From Gigaspora rosea (taxonomy: Eukaryota; Glomeromycota; Glomeromycetes; Diversisporales; Gigasporaceae): DNA of 64,000 bases. The notes beneath the pieces were generated by a model, which saw only the letters and a list, made by a program, of their open reading frames with translations, ran no database searches and was not told the origin of the DNA. The stretch spans positions 357,166-421,165 of the forward strand of contig QKWP01000037.1 in the NCBI GenBank assembly GCA_003550325.1, given 5' to 3'. Each line of letters opens with the position of its first letter. Position 1 is the stretch's first letter. Position numbers and translations under genes: made by a program. Positions 1 to 11,198 of the stretch are shown here, one piece after another.

Positions 1-185
1 TTTTTTTTTTGAGTATTTTTTTTTTTTTTTTTTTTTTTTTAGAGAACGTTTTGTTTTTTTTTTTTAGAAAAACATTGGTTTTCAAAAAAAGGTAAAAATG
101 GGTGAAAGTTAGATTTAATATGTGAAATGTAGCTTATATATACCAAACCAAAACCGCTAACCAAAAAAATTTTTACTATAATGCT
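1..185. other. A+T-rich flank with T-tracts, no gene
   Basis: Long T-runs and A+T-rich sequence with no open frame of note. Gag-like coding signal starts only after about position 190, so this is probably the sequence against which the Ty3/gypsy element was truncated, or a diverged part of it. No copy of the 3' LTR is recognisable here. Confidence 0.5.
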
Positions 186-209
186 CAAATATAACCTCAT
201 ATAGATTAT

Positions 210-707
210 TCGGGGTCCTGCGCTATCTGCACAAATACAGGAGACAAACCTTAAACGTTCTCAGGGAAATTTTTATAAAGGGCGACCCCAAAATAATAAG
301 TGGAAGAGAGGAATGGGTATAATAAATGTAGAGAAATAGGTCATTTTGCTAGAAATTGTATTTTGGAAAAAGTAAAGTATCCCTACTCTAATCAAAGAAA
401 AGAAAAAGGAAAATTTAATCCCACAAAAACTATTAGTTTTTGCGAAGTAGAAAACACCAATAAGGAAGAAATTTATGTAGTAAATAATGAAATTATATCT
501 AACAAAGCTACGAAACGGTCAGAAAATTCTAAGTGGAAAAATAGGTTGAAAAAGAAAATTAGAATACCACAAGAAAAGATAACAGAAAAACAAGATTTAA
601 TTATTAAAAATCCTACCATAATAAAGAATTCACTTCCTTCAAATAATTTAAAAAGAAAGCGGGGACCATCTAAGATCGACTCTAAAGTTGTACGATATAG
701 CTGCTGA
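210..707 (+). pseudogene. gag: Gag nucleocapsid remnant (partial CCHC zinc knuckle)
   Basis: Around 245-360 a basic segment rich in K, R, N and Q leads into the knuckle half C-REIG-H-FARN-C (C-x4-H-x4-C). The first cysteine of the usual CX2CX4HX4C motif is not in place: the residues before are GYNKC. The downstream 100 residues are Lys/Asn-rich, as is usual for a gag tail. In Ty3/gypsy elements this region packages the RNA. The basic stretch before the knuckle lies in a different frame from the open frame 300-707, so a frameshift is present. The capsid part of gag is absent. Confidence 0.65.
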
Positions 708-949
708 TATTCAGTCTCTACCTACTAGTGCTACTATAGGACAGATACATCAATATCCAAATTAAAGAAGAAACTTAGCTAAGATATTGAAACATCCATC
801 ATTATCAAAGGAAATAACTTTATAAAGAAGCATCATTGTACAACCACAGGCTGGTACTATATCCAAATCTGAAATAATCTGGTACTGGCATTTTGGACTC
901 AGTGCCACAGTAAGCATAATAATGAAACAATTACTAGAAAAAACTTGGA

Positions 950-1264
950 TTGGAGATAAACAATAGATCTATTACAGTTGTAGTAGTAGCTACCAGAGCG
1001 AAAGCTAAAATATTGTGTAGAATTAATGATGTAAGAATAATGATTAAAGCCATTGTAGTCCCAGTCCCAACAACCTTACATGTAATAGATTCTTTAGATG
1101 ATACATTACTACTAGGAACTTACTGGTTCCAGAAAACCAAGGCTCGAATTCACTTTAAGTTATACTTACAATATGCTAACAAATCAACTGAAATTCTGAT
1201 TTCTAATAGTGGGACTGAAGGCATTAATCCACATGAAGAAGAAGACTTTTATAGTGATGACTGA
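950..1264 (+). pseudogene. Retropepsin-like protease remnant
   Basis: A 104-residue open stretch between gag and RT positions contains a beta-rich segment with VPTTLHVID, LDDTLLLG and a tyrosine/tryptophan turn, as in aspartic proteases of Ty3/gypsy elements just after the active-site region. The catalytic D-(S/T)-G itself is not identifiable in the open part. The call therefore rests on position between the zinc knuckle and RT plus the pattern of the C-terminal half. Acidic residues follow up to about 1330. The frame closes at 1264, so it is not functional. Confidence 0.5.
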
Positions 1265-1543
1265 GTACTTTCGACGAATTCGACTATGAGGAAGAAAAAT
1301 TCGACGAAATAGAACAAGATAATATTGAAAGTTGACTTACAGAAGAAAATCCCGCATTATACCTTACTAACATCGAAGAGGTACCTACAAAGAAAGATAA
1401 AGAAGATAAAGACAAAGAAAAATCTATAAAAGAATTAATAAAAGAAATAGTTAATAATGAAGAATTAACATTTCAACAACAAAGTAAAACAAAAGAATTT
1501 TTGCTTACAGAAAAAAACCTATTCGCACTAAGCATTGAAAATA

Positions 1544-2187
1544 TCCCTTAGATTGTAGTAGAACACAGGCAAATTTGCCTGCGTTTTTGCACTTTTTTAG
1601 CTCTGATTTACTTTTTTAAAATACTAAAATAATTAAATAAAACTTTGTACAATTATATTTGAAAATAAGGATTACTTTTTTGCAAAATTAGTTTTTATAT
1701 TATAAGAAAATAAATTATAGTTACATATAAGCTGAAAATAGATAATTTTAAGAAAAAATTTTTTTAAAAAATTTTATTACAATTTTTCTGCGATCTTATT
1801 TAGTTTTAGTTTTAGAACTATAGTTCTTAAGACAATATTGTAGTTTATATAAAGGATGACAACTTTCATTATTGCAACTTTAATGATTTACTTGTAAAAA
1901 TTAAGACTTGTATTAGAAGTAAAGATTTTTTTTATAGACGGGAACATATAAAATTTGAAAAAATCTAAAGAAAAATTTTAATAGTAACAATGCCAATACA
2001 AGAACTTTAAACATTTATTATATTAAAGTTTTCTAATGATTTTAAAAAAATTTTATAACAAAGTTACTAAAACAAAACTTAAAGAATATTTTTTACTTAG
2101 AAAAGATATGGCTAAAATCAATATTTAAAATTTTATTAAAAATTTTAAAATACGCAGGCAAATTTGACTGTGTTACAATCTAAGGAA
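1544..2187. mobile_element. 644-bp mariner-type MITE inside the gypsy pol region
   Basis: The ends form an inverted repeat of about 35-40 bp: the left end runs TCCCTTAGATTGTA, then a 5-base extra, then ACACAGGCAAATTTGCC; the right end read in reverse is TTCCTTAGATTGTA followed by ACACAGTCAAATTTGCC. Each end is flanked by TA (1542-1543 and 2188-2189), the target duplication of Tc1/mariner elements. The interior is A+T-rich and non-coding. Gypsy coding sense resumes on both sides: an open stretch ends at 1541 and the pre-RT segment with YYRAAYKEN begins soon after 2189. Confidence 0.8.
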
Positions 2188-2189
2188 TA

Positions 2190-3100
2190 GAGCACACAAA
2201 ATAGTATTAATACAGGAACGCTGCCCCAATAAAACAAGGATATTATCGAGCTGCCTATAAAGAAAACGAATTCATAAAAAAGGAAATAAATAAATTAAAG
2301 AAACAAGAACTAATAATAGAAATAAATAGCCCTTGGGCCTTTACCTTAGTTATAGTACCGAAGAAAAACGGTAAACTACGATTCTGTGTAGACCATCAAA
2401 AATTAAATTCAGTACAAAAATGGATACATATCTTTTGCCACTTATTAACGATCTTCTCAATACATTTGGAACCGCTAAATGGTTCTCTATACTAGATTTA
2501 ATAAGTGGATATTGGCAAGTCAGAGTTAGCATAGAAGATATAGAAAAAATGACCTTCATCACAAAATATGATACTTACACTTTCAAGATAATGCCATTTG
2601 GTCTTTGTAATACTCCTGGAACTTTCAATGACTAATGAACACCATACTCAGAAACTGCCTTGGAAATTTTGTAGTAATATATTTAGATGATATAAAAATA
2701 TATTCGAATTTGTTTGAAGAATACTTGAAGCATCTAAAAATTATATTTGATAGATTATGGAAAGCAGAACTAAAACTAAATCCAGAGAAGTGTACATTTT
2801 TTAAATCTAAGATCAATTACCTGGGTCATGTAATTAATAAGGAGGGGTAAGACCCGACGAGTCTAAAATAGATAAAGTAAGAAATTTCCAATACCAAAAA
2901 ACCTTCGTCAATTGAGAGGATTTATTGGATTAGCATCCTATTATTGCTGATTTATTAAAGAATTTGCTACGTTAGTCAGACCACTTAATAAACTATTGGA
3001 GAAAAATATTACCTACAAATGGAATGAAGATTAGCAATTAGCATTCAAAATATAAAAATAATATCTAATGGTAGCACCCATTTTAAGGTTCCAAATTTTA
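2190..3100 (+). pseudogene. pol: Reverse transcriptase domain remnant (Ty3/gypsy)
   Basis: Successive frames read KKEINKLKKQELI, SPWAFTLVIVPKKNGKLRF, the finger/palm segment DLISGYWQVRV and MPFGLCNTPGTF, and the catalytic YLDD at about 2680-2691, followed by LKLNPEKCTFF and YLGHVI. These are RT motifs 1-7 of Ty3/gypsy elements. At least two one-base frameshifts (near 2420 and near 2630) and an in-frame stop near 2848 break it. The YLDD box itself is intact. The part after 2850 is the connection to RNase H and is poorly preserved. Confidence 0.85.
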
Positions 3101-3498
3101 AAGAAGAATTTTACCTATATACTGATGCCTCCAGCATAGGTTTAGGAGCTATTCTAGCTCAAAAAGATAAAGACCACAAAGAATATGCTATAGCATACGC
3201 AAGTTGTGGATTATCAAAGACTGAAAGAAATTATTTCACTCCGGAAGTAGAATGTTTAGCAGTAGTGTGGGCTGTTAAACACTTCTATTACTACTTAGGT
3301 GCTAAACATTATACACTAATTACGGATCATGCCACTCTAAATTGGTTGCATACCTCAAAGCCAAAAGGAAAAAGGGCTCATTGGATTTTAAGGTTACAAT
3401 CTTATAATTATTCTATTATACACTGGGCAGGTAGAAATCATTCAAACATGGATGCTTTATCTAGAATGTATTCATCAAAAAAAAAGAAGTCAATATAA
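3100..3498 (+). pseudogene. pol: RNase H domain remnant of gypsy pol
   Basis: The open stretch encodes YTDASSIGLGAIL, PEVECLAVVWAV, ITDHATLNWL and NHSNMDALSRM. These supply the acidic residues D, E and D of a retroelement RNase H, then the terminal D. This is the best-preserved part of the element, uninterrupted for about 130 residues. It ends at TAA (3496-3498) instead of continuing into integrase, so it belongs to a dead polyprotein. Confidence 0.8.
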
Positions 3499-4370
3499 AA
3501 AAAAAATTTTTTTTGATTTTCTCAATTCATTATCAATATCGCTCAAAAATACTAATTGACTATCCTATTTATCAATAATAATTAACCCCTGTAATTTCTA
3601 TTTTGGAAAAACTATCGATCCTTATGACTCTGCACTAATCGGAGCCTGTAATTTCGCTCTGAATCCGGGCTAAAATCGGCCACCATTGGAATTTAATCGA
3701 TTTTTGATCAATGTAGTGACCAAAACCACAAACAAGTAAAAACCCAGAAGACCTATCGACAACCTGATAGCTCTTGTCTCTTGGCTTCAAAAAGGAGTCC
3801 AACTTAATACTGGAAAACATAATGTGATTAAATAAATTATCTTTGATAAATCACCAAAAATTAGAGAAGCTATTAAAGGAACTTTTTTTTAAAAAAAAGA
3901 ATATTAATGATTGCATAAAAGATTCCAATTTAGAACCTGGCATTATAGAAATACAATTAAATAGTTTTCAACTTATTAAAAAGAAGAAGAATAATAATAA
4001 TGATAATAATAATAATAATAAGAAAGGCTTAGAACTAATGTGATTACTTGAATTACATTAAACTGACTTAAGGTGCCCTATCTATAATTCATGTATGTAG
4101 CCTGGTACTGGTGAAGCTTATGCTATAATAGGTACTACATGTAAATTGGGGTGCGTTCAAACCTGTAATTTGCGTATAGAGCCTGATACTGGCAAGGTTT
4201 GTTACCAGAATAAGTATTGCATGAAACTTGAACCAGATTAATGTAATTTGGAGAAAATTAGTTCAGAAAGCTTTAATTTAACAAAAAAAAAGAAAATTAA
4301 ATAAGAAATTTCAAGGATATTTTATACTTCCAAAGGAAATCTGACAGTAAAATTAATTCTGTTCAGGTAG
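3499..4370 (+). other. Linker between RNase H and integrase, with AAT microsatellite
   Basis: About 870 bp without a recognised domain. An Asn/Lys-rich 66-residue open stretch (3843-4043) ends in an AAT/AAC-type microsatellite (about 3991-4022). From about 4080 to 4250 an interrupted frame is rich in cysteines and contains two similar pieces, one built on CCTGGTACTGG and one on CCTGATACTGG. It could be a spacer of this gypsy family or an older insertion. No function is proposed. Confidence 0.4.
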
Positions 4371-5630
4371 TTGGTGTCCTGGCAAACTTAAAATAGATCC
4401 CCTCCAGTATCAACTGCTAAAAACGTACCTCTTAGAACATACGTTACCACATACATTAACTTCACAAGAACGACGAAGTATACAAGCTCAAAGTCAATTC
4501 TTTATAGTAAAAAATGACTTAATCTACAAAAAAGATAAACATAAGGTTAACCATTTATTAAGGGTAATTCAATGATACGAAGTTGAACCAATCCTGTTTT
4601 TATTGCATACTCACCTATTGGGAGGACACTTCGGAACAGACATGATGTTTAATAAAATTCATGACAGATATTATTGGCTACAAAGGTATACTGATATCCG
4701 AAGGTTTGTTCGTACCTGTGATGCCTGCCAAAGAAAGAAAAAAATTTGGCTAAACCTCCATTATACCCAATCCCAATAAAAGCACTATTTTTCAAAATCG
4801 GATCGATATTGTCAGTCTGTTACCAAATACACTACGTGGTAACCGTTACATTGTAGTCACTACTGATTATATAACTAAATAGCCTGAGGCCAAGGCAATT
4901 AAAAATGCTAATGCACAAGAAGTAGCTGATTTCATATACGAAGATATTGTATATCGACATGGCTGTCCACAATATCTACTATCAGATAGGGGAACACATT
5001 TCCGTAATAATTTAATAGACAAATTTCTTAAGAAATTTACTATTGATCATCATTATTCAACCCCCTACCATCCCCAAACAAATGGATTAGTAGAACATTT
5101 TAATAAAACACTTTGTGAGTCTATAGCCAAACTTGTAACCAATATAAGGGAATAGGACTTCTAATACCCTCAATCCTATTCATCTATCGGATGGCCAAGC
5201 AAAATACCACCAGAATAACTCTCTTCTTTCTAGTATACAGAAGGGAGACAAGAATTCTAATGCACCCAAATGAAAATGAAGAATTATTAGAGGGACATTT
5301 CTTCAATGACTTTTAGATTTAATAGAAGTATTACCAAACATTAGAAATAAAGTCATCAAGAGGGTCAAAAGGGCCCAGGAAATTACGAAAAGAAAACATA
5401 ATTATCATTTACCACATTTAGAGGAATTAAAAAAGAGAGACCAAGTATTAGTATATAAGGTGTCCCAACAATGCTCTAAGAGTCATAAACTCTATCTGAA
5501 ATAGAAAGGACCTTTTATTATATATAAGGTCTTACAAAAGAGTGTATATAAGCTGCGGACTATCGAAGGAAATGTAATAAAGATGCCAATAAATCAAAAG
5601 TTGTAAAGAAGTATTATGAACGTTATTCAA
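4371..5630 (+). pseudogene. pol: Integrase remnant (HHCC zinc finger plus DDE core)
   Basis: A zinc-binding part reads HTHLLGGHFGTDMM, then YYWLQRYTDI, then CDACQRKK at about 4595-4740, an HHCC arrangement. The catalytic core follows: IDIVSLL with the first D (about 4805), NRYIVVTTDY, LLSDRGTHFRNN with the second D (about 4980), HPQTNGLVEHFNKTL with the E (about 5095). Stops and frameshifts occur near 4790, 4880 and 5155. The C-terminal part to about 5600 is basic and fragmentary. In an intact element this enzyme inserts the cDNA copy. Confidence 0.8.
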
Positions 5631-5681
5631 ATTAGTAATATAATTTTTATGTGTAGTATACATAAAATAGGTCTGGGCGAA

Positions 5682-6155
5682 TGTTACAGGCTAAAAGTGA
5701 TTTTCAAAATTAGGCACAGTAAAAGCCGTGATTAAAAACTGAAATCCAAGAAATCTAAAAAGAAATCAAGAATTTAAGAATTAGTTAAAAATAGTTAACG
5801 ATACAAAATATTATTAAACATAACCATCGTTATTATAACCATGTAATAATCATCATTATAAGTCCCTTAGTTATAGTGATTCTTCCTTGATTCTTTCTTG
5901 ATGAAAGATCGATTTATCCCCAAGCCTCTTTAATTCATTAGCCTAGTGAAAGTTATAAAAGCTCTATAATTTCCCTTTTGTAAAGAACACATTATTCTAT
6001 GAGATTCCAATATTCCTATAATTAAATTACCTTTAATAAATTATTAATAAATTAATAACAAATCACCATCGTCACACCTCTGGCGAATTACTTTATCATT
6101 CAAATCTTATATTTTTTGTGTATAAATTAATAAACTTACGATTCTGCCTGTAACA
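5682..6155 (+). repeat. 3' LTR of the gypsy element
   Basis: A 474-bp block begins TGTTACAGGC and ends GCCTGTAACA, a perfect 10-bp inverted terminal pair with the TG...CA ends of LTRs. It follows the end of the integrase region directly, and a purine-rich tract (GGTCTGGGCGA) lies just before it as a possible polypurine primer. A TATA-like TATAAAAG lies near 5950. No second copy was found in the window. Confidence 0.75.
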
Positions 6156-6899
6156 ATACCTTGAAACAGTGTTGTGAATTTTTGCTATGCCAGCCTTTTT
6201 TGCTATGTCCCAATATCCCAATGTCCCAAGTGTCTTAACTATGTCCCAAGTCTTAAAAATTAATAAATTAATATAAAAAAAAAATATAATTTATATATTT
6301 TTTTAGGTGCAAAATACATTTCTAAAAAAATTAAATTAGATTACCTTAATAAATTTTAAGTAATTTCAATTTATAAAATTGTTTCAAAATGTTCCAAAAT
6401 GTTCCAAGTCATATTCCTACTGTCCCATATACAATACTGCTTTAAAATACTATGATTGTATTGTTTGTATTGTTTGTATTATTTGACAAACATTTTCTTG
6501 TTGGATATCAATAGTGAATTTGATAAAGTTTTTTTATCAATATCTTTCATTTGAGTAAACTTAACAATATATATTAATATTATTAAAAATTTAAAACTTT
6601 ATTTTTTTTATAGCATTTAACTGTAATTATCAGATAATCTACAATTGCACATATCTTTAATGTATTGCATCACTATTTAAGTTTAAATGCTGACTATTCT
6701 CTGAAATTAAACATCCTTGTATATATATTGAACAAGCTGAAAGATTATTATAAATTTTTTTTGATAGTATTTAAGGTAGCTATAGTATTTTAATCTGTTT
6801 TAAGTGTCAAATAATTTAATAAAAAGATTTTAATTAAATATATTTAGATGTACAAAAAATAACTTACATAAATTTTTTTATTTGATTGATTTGATTCTT
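6156..6899. other. Non-coding A+T-rich stretch
   Basis: No gene seen. Contains several short direct copies of TGTCCCAA-like words (6200-6250 and 6385-6425) and a short TTGTA-type microsatellite (about 6455-6480). Confidence 0.5.
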
Positions 6900-7022
6900 C
6901 ATACCATATTGTCACGAAATAATGGGCATGAGCATTATTTAGAGGCTTGGCCTGAATTAAGCTTAATTTAAGCTAAAATAAGTAATTTCACCCCTGCGCA
7001 TTATTTAGAGGTAATATGGTAA
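6900..7022. repeat. Short repeat with inverted ends, related to 17018-17095
   Basis: ATACCATATT near 6901 is inverted as AATATGGTA near 7013, and GCATTATTTAGAGG occurs twice in direct orientation (6932 and 6998). The segment GCCTGAATTAAGCTTAATTT matches the reverse complement of about 17050-17075, including the following CACCCCTGC-like end. It is therefore a dispersed repeat family with at least two members in the window. Confidence 0.5.
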
Positions 7023-7745
7023 TGTATATTCTTATTTTTTTGCTCTTGATAAATACATAATTGTAAATTTTTTTTATGCTTTATCTTAGCTACAAATGCT
7101 TTAATTGCACCATTAGACTTTAAATTGTAGTGATTTGTTTTAGAAGTATTTGAAATCAAATGGCAAATATGACCAAGTTCAATTTTTTCCCATTGCTTAG
7201 AAAGTGTGCATGACAAAATTTTTCTTCAATGTTTTCAAAAGTTGTAATATTAACAGAATTACACAGAATAGCCAATGCACTATCTAATTTTTATGAGGCT
7301 TTTCAAATCTATTATAACACACCAACATAATAAATACTATAAATAATAAATAATTATAATAAACAAATAAATTAAAAAAAATTATATATTATAAAATATA
7401 TAAACATATATATATATATATTTTATTATTATTGGGTGTATTTGTTACAGGGACTTCTATTGTTATAGGTGCTTCTATTGTTCTACAACTAATTTATTAT
7501 TGATATTGGGTAAATTAGATGACATAAAAAAATTTGTTATAAATAATTGTTCAGTTGTTAAATCTATAGTTTCATTAGTTTCATTTATAATATTAATATT
7601 TTTATTTAATTCGTGCTGATTGTCTTTTTGACCTAAATTATAAATATATTTATAAAATAATATACCAAATACAATAAATTAAATAAATATTAAAAAAAAT
7701 TTTAAAAATTTTTACTATCTTTTTAATTTCAACTTTAGATATTTT
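7023..7745. other. Non-coding stretch, unrecognised 71-residue open frame
   Basis: A minus-strand open frame (7001-7216) overlaps the repeat above and its neighbouring frames also look coding-like for a few dozen residues, so it may be a decayed transposon gene. I do not recognise a family. An AT microsatellite lies near 7405-7425. Nothing else is seen. Confidence 0.3.
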
Positions 7746-8366
7746 GCTTTGAATAGTGATCGGATCTAGATAATCTGTTTATCTAAAGATAATTATCTGT
7801 TGAAAGAAAGCATTATCTGTTATCTATATCTGTTCATAATTCCATTATTCGGATAACTATCTAGATTATCTGTTAATTATTAAATATATATTTCGTACTA
7901 GATAAAGCTATAATATAAATTTTGTGTATTGCAGAATTGTATCATATATTTTAACTATTAAATTAATACTTGCGAAATTGTAGATGTGCTAGGTTTAATT
8001 TCACGCAAGATAATCTGTATAGAGCAACTCAGGATTGCTTCAGATCATTCCATATATGGAGCAACCTGGTTTTAAATAATAACTTTGTTCCGGTTATTAT
8101 ATATTTGTTGAGATCTCAAAACACTCTATCTTTAAACTGGATTATAACTAGTGTTCCGCAAAAAGAATCCGGATGGATCCAGTATTTTTAATGGGTATGA
8201 ATGTAGTATTACACTAAGGGTACCAGAACTGAAACTGTACAAATAATTAATACTGAAAATACACTACTATCAACAGGCTCCGCTTGTCTCTTACGTGCGT
8301 CTGTAGCCAGCAGCAGTCCTTCAAACTTGCTGCATAAACCGGATCCAAATTCAGATCTGGATTCGG

Positions 8367-9253
8367 TGTTACTATTAGAAAAAGGGAGATATCAGACACG
8401 CTGGTTTAAGCTGCTTGGATAGTAAACGATGGCTGGAAAAATCGGATGGGCTGAGATGGATATCGGATAGGGTGGGTTTATAATAAGAAAGGAGGAAAAT
8501 ATGTAATAATGAATATGTAATCAAATAATAAATCAAATAATAAATCATTAAACTCATATATGATATTCAGCAGATATATAAATAATAATATTCAGCAGAT
8601 ACGATATATAGAAATAAATAAATCAAATCAGCAGATATGATATAAAAAAAGAGTTCACACAGAAGACTTTATTATAAAGGAGGAATTCACTCAGATAAAC
8701 CTAAAGATACAAGAAGGGCGAATACATTGGTCTTTTATACATATTAACTAGCTATAAATTTCTCCTGGGTCATTGTCCTTCCATCAATACTAATACATAA
8801 TCCTGTCAACACCAATTATACTTTTTCCTCACGTCTATATCCAATTCAAGACTTACATCTGAAGCATTAATTTAAGAATCTGCCTTTCTAACTCTTTATT
8901 GGGCTAGCAGATTTGCGATAATATTTAAAGGCTTCATGCGCTTATATCGTTTAAGCATGAATCTAATTTAATTTCACACATCACAGATAATTTAGTATGG
9001 ATATCAGGTATGGTAATTATACATATCTATAGGAGAACATATATGGCAATTGGGATATCTATAGATAGCAATAAGAAAAGATATATATGGTAATAACGTA
9101 GGGTGGGTATAGGTATTATATTTAAGGAAGGGATAATCGATCATAATCGTGGGCAATTTAAAGTGATTGGATTGTGATCGTACAGAGATCGAAAAGCAGG
9201 GGTAATGATCAAAAAGAAGATTTTATGCGCAGAAAATTTTTAATTGTATAACA
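8367..9253 (-). repeat. 3' LTR of the gag-only element
   Basis: 887 bp, nearly identical with 10310-11198 apart from scattered substitutions and a few small indels. On the minus strand a TATA-like TATAAAAG occurs near 8733-8740. It is bounded by TGTTAC on the plus strand at 8367 and TATAACA at 9253. Confidence 0.85.
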
Positions 9254-9570
9254 TACTCCTTTCCTTTGTTTTCGAGCTCCTGCGAGAACATTGGAAATAA
9301 ATACAAAGGTTTCCTTCGGTTTTGAAATACCTACTAACTCAATATATCGATTAACAAAATTCTCATAGAATCTTCGAAAATGTCAGATTGGAATTTATCA
9401 TTATTCTCAAATTTTCTTTTTATATCGACGTGGAATTGGAACCGGAAAGGATGAGCATGAAAAATTTTAGATGATCTTTCCATACTAGGGAGTACGTAGT
9501 TGTATTTTCCCAGCTTCGAGAAAGTATTATCATGCGGGTGATAAAATAAATAAAGTTTTTATTCCAGTTC

Positions 9571-10202
9571 TTAATATCGATATGAGCATGCAGGGTGGCG
9601 AGACAAATATGAACTTCCTTTTAAACTACCATTTCGAAGCAATTTTAATTTCACGGTTGGGCTTGCTTCATTTGTTCTCCATCTATAATTTCGAATTTGT
9701 TTTCTACCAAAAGATCGTTGATAGAAAGCTTCTTGACCATAAAATTTTGAATCTGATTCTTCTTCTGTCTCTTCTGATTCTTCGTCATCAGAATCACATT
9801 CATAGTAACTTTCGCCAGAATAAAGGTCTTGTTCTTTGGAAGAAATATCCAATGATTCAGTAGAATTTTGGTCCGAATTTTGCTCAAATTTCGATATATA
9901 TGAAAATGTATATTCGATAGCGTAATGTCCATACTGGCGACAATTGTAGCAAAAAAATCAATTCGGCTTCCTGGTCTTGTTCGTAGAAGGTGGTAATAGG
10001 CTTTTCCTGTGGGTCTTTCATTCACTATATTGTAATAATACTGGTCTGGGTTGGCATGGGTTAGAAATGTAGGGGTCTCAGATTTAAATGAAGGTCTATA
10101 AGAGTTAAATCGGAAAGGTCGTTTAGGAGTCCATGTGAGCGAAATAAATTCCAATGTTATCGCGATCAAATAAAGTAAGTCAGCTAGGTCAGGCTGGTCC
10201 AT
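9571..10202 (-). pseudogene. gag: Gag-like protein with zinc knuckle, frameshifted
   Basis: Chosen start: ATG at 10202, reading MDQPDLADLL. About 80 residues later, at a run of seven T near 9955, the frame must shift to enter CYNCRQYGHYAIEY, a nucleocapsid zinc knuckle whose last cysteine is replaced by Tyr (C-x2-C-x4-H-x4-Y). Beyond it lies a very acidic stretch (CDSDDEESEETEEESDS) and a basic tail ending at 9571. The protein would coat the element's RNA. The shift could be a simple one-base deletion, or a -1 slippage on T-TTT-TTT. No protease, RT or integrase follows. Confidence 0.6.
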
Positions 10203-10309
10203 TGTTTGAAAAAAAATTTTAAAAAAAATCCAACTGCAGAGTGAAAAAATTAAAAAAATTCTATAACGAAATCTGAAGTACGGCGTATCTCCATACAATC
10301 GACACTATT

Positions 10310-11198
10310 TGTTACTATCAAAAAAAGGGAGATATCAGATATGCCGGTTTAAGCTGCTTGGATAGTAAACGATGCTTGGAAAAATCAGATGGGCTGAGAT
10401 GGATATCGGATAGAGTGGGTTTATAATAAGAAAGGAGGAAAATATGTAATAACGAATATATAATCAAATAATAAATCAAATAATAAATCATTAAACTCAT
10501 ATGTGACATTCAGCAGATATATAAATAATATAATATTCAGCAAATACGATATATAGAAATAAATAAATCAAATCAGCAGATACGATATAAAAAAAGAGTT
10601 CACACAGAAGACTTTATTATAAAGGAGGAATTCACTCAGATAAACCTAAAGATACAAGAAGGGCGAATACATTGGTCTTTTATACATGTTAGCTAGCTAT
10701 AAATTTCTTCTGGGTCATTGTCCTTCCGTCATTACTAATACATAATTCTGTCAACACTAATTATACTTTTCCTTCGCATCTATATCCAATTCAAGACTTA
10801 CATCCGAAGCATTAATTTAAGAATCTGCCTTTCTAACTCTTTATTGGGCTAGCAGATTCGCGATAATATTTAAAGGCTTCACGTGCTTATATCATTTAAG
10901 CATAAATCTAATTTAATTTCACGCGTCGCAGATAATTTAGTATAGATATCGGGTATGGTAATTATACATATCTATAGGAGGACATATATGGAAATCGGGA
11001 TATCTATAGATAGCAATAAGAAAAGATATATATAGTAATAACATAGGGTAGGTATAGGTATTATATTTAAGGAAGGGATAATCGATCATAATCGTGGGCA
11101 ATTTAAGGTGATCAGATCATGATCGTACAGAGATGGAAAAGCAAGGGTGATGATCAAAAAGAAGATTTTATACGCAGAAAATTTTTAATAGTATAATA
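10310..11198 (-). repeat. 5' LTR of the gag-only element
   Basis: 889 bp, partner of 8367-9253. Its outer end is GTATAATA rather than GTATAACA, a one-base change from the canonical CA end. Divergence between the two LTRs looks modest by eye (a few percent), suggesting an insertion that is neither brand new nor ancient. Confidence 0.85.

Larger units (their letters stand above)
186..6155 (+). mobile_element. Decayed, 5'-truncated Ty3/gypsy LTR retrotransposon
   Basis: Remnants occur in the order zinc knuckle, protease, reverse transcriptase, RNase H, integrase, LTR. RNase H lying before integrase is the Ty3/gypsy order rather than the Ty1/copia order. Coding frames are broken by stops and one-base frameshifts throughout. 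Only the 3' LTR (5682-6155) is seen, and the 5' LTR and most of gag are missing. A 644-bp MITE sits between the protease and RT segments. All parts are on the plus strand and colinear, so this is one old copy rather than several fragments. It cannot be active. Confidence 0.85.
8367..11198 (-). mobile_element. Complete gag-only LTR retrotransposon (2.8 kb)
   Basis: Two direct copies of 887-889 bp bracket a 1056-bp interior. On the minus strand each LTR begins TGTTATAC-like and ends GATAGTAACA-like. A purine tract (AACAAAGGAAAGGAG) lies directly before the 3' LTR, as expected for a polypurine primer, which fixes the orientation. The interior encodes only a gag-like protein and no pol. It would need pol supplied by another element. 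The pentamer CTGGA lies just after 11198 and also five bases before 8367, so the target duplication is imperfect. It sits in the loop of the foldback MITE. Confidence 0.85.

Noticed and set aside
1-250. Possible 5' LTR of the gypsy element
   Set aside because: No sequence here resembles 5682-6155 and there is no GCCTGTAACA-type end followed by a primer site.
9582-9863. Plus-strand frame opposite the gag gene
   Set aside because: It is the antisense of the acidic gag tail; LTR orientation and polypurine tract place the element on the minus strand.
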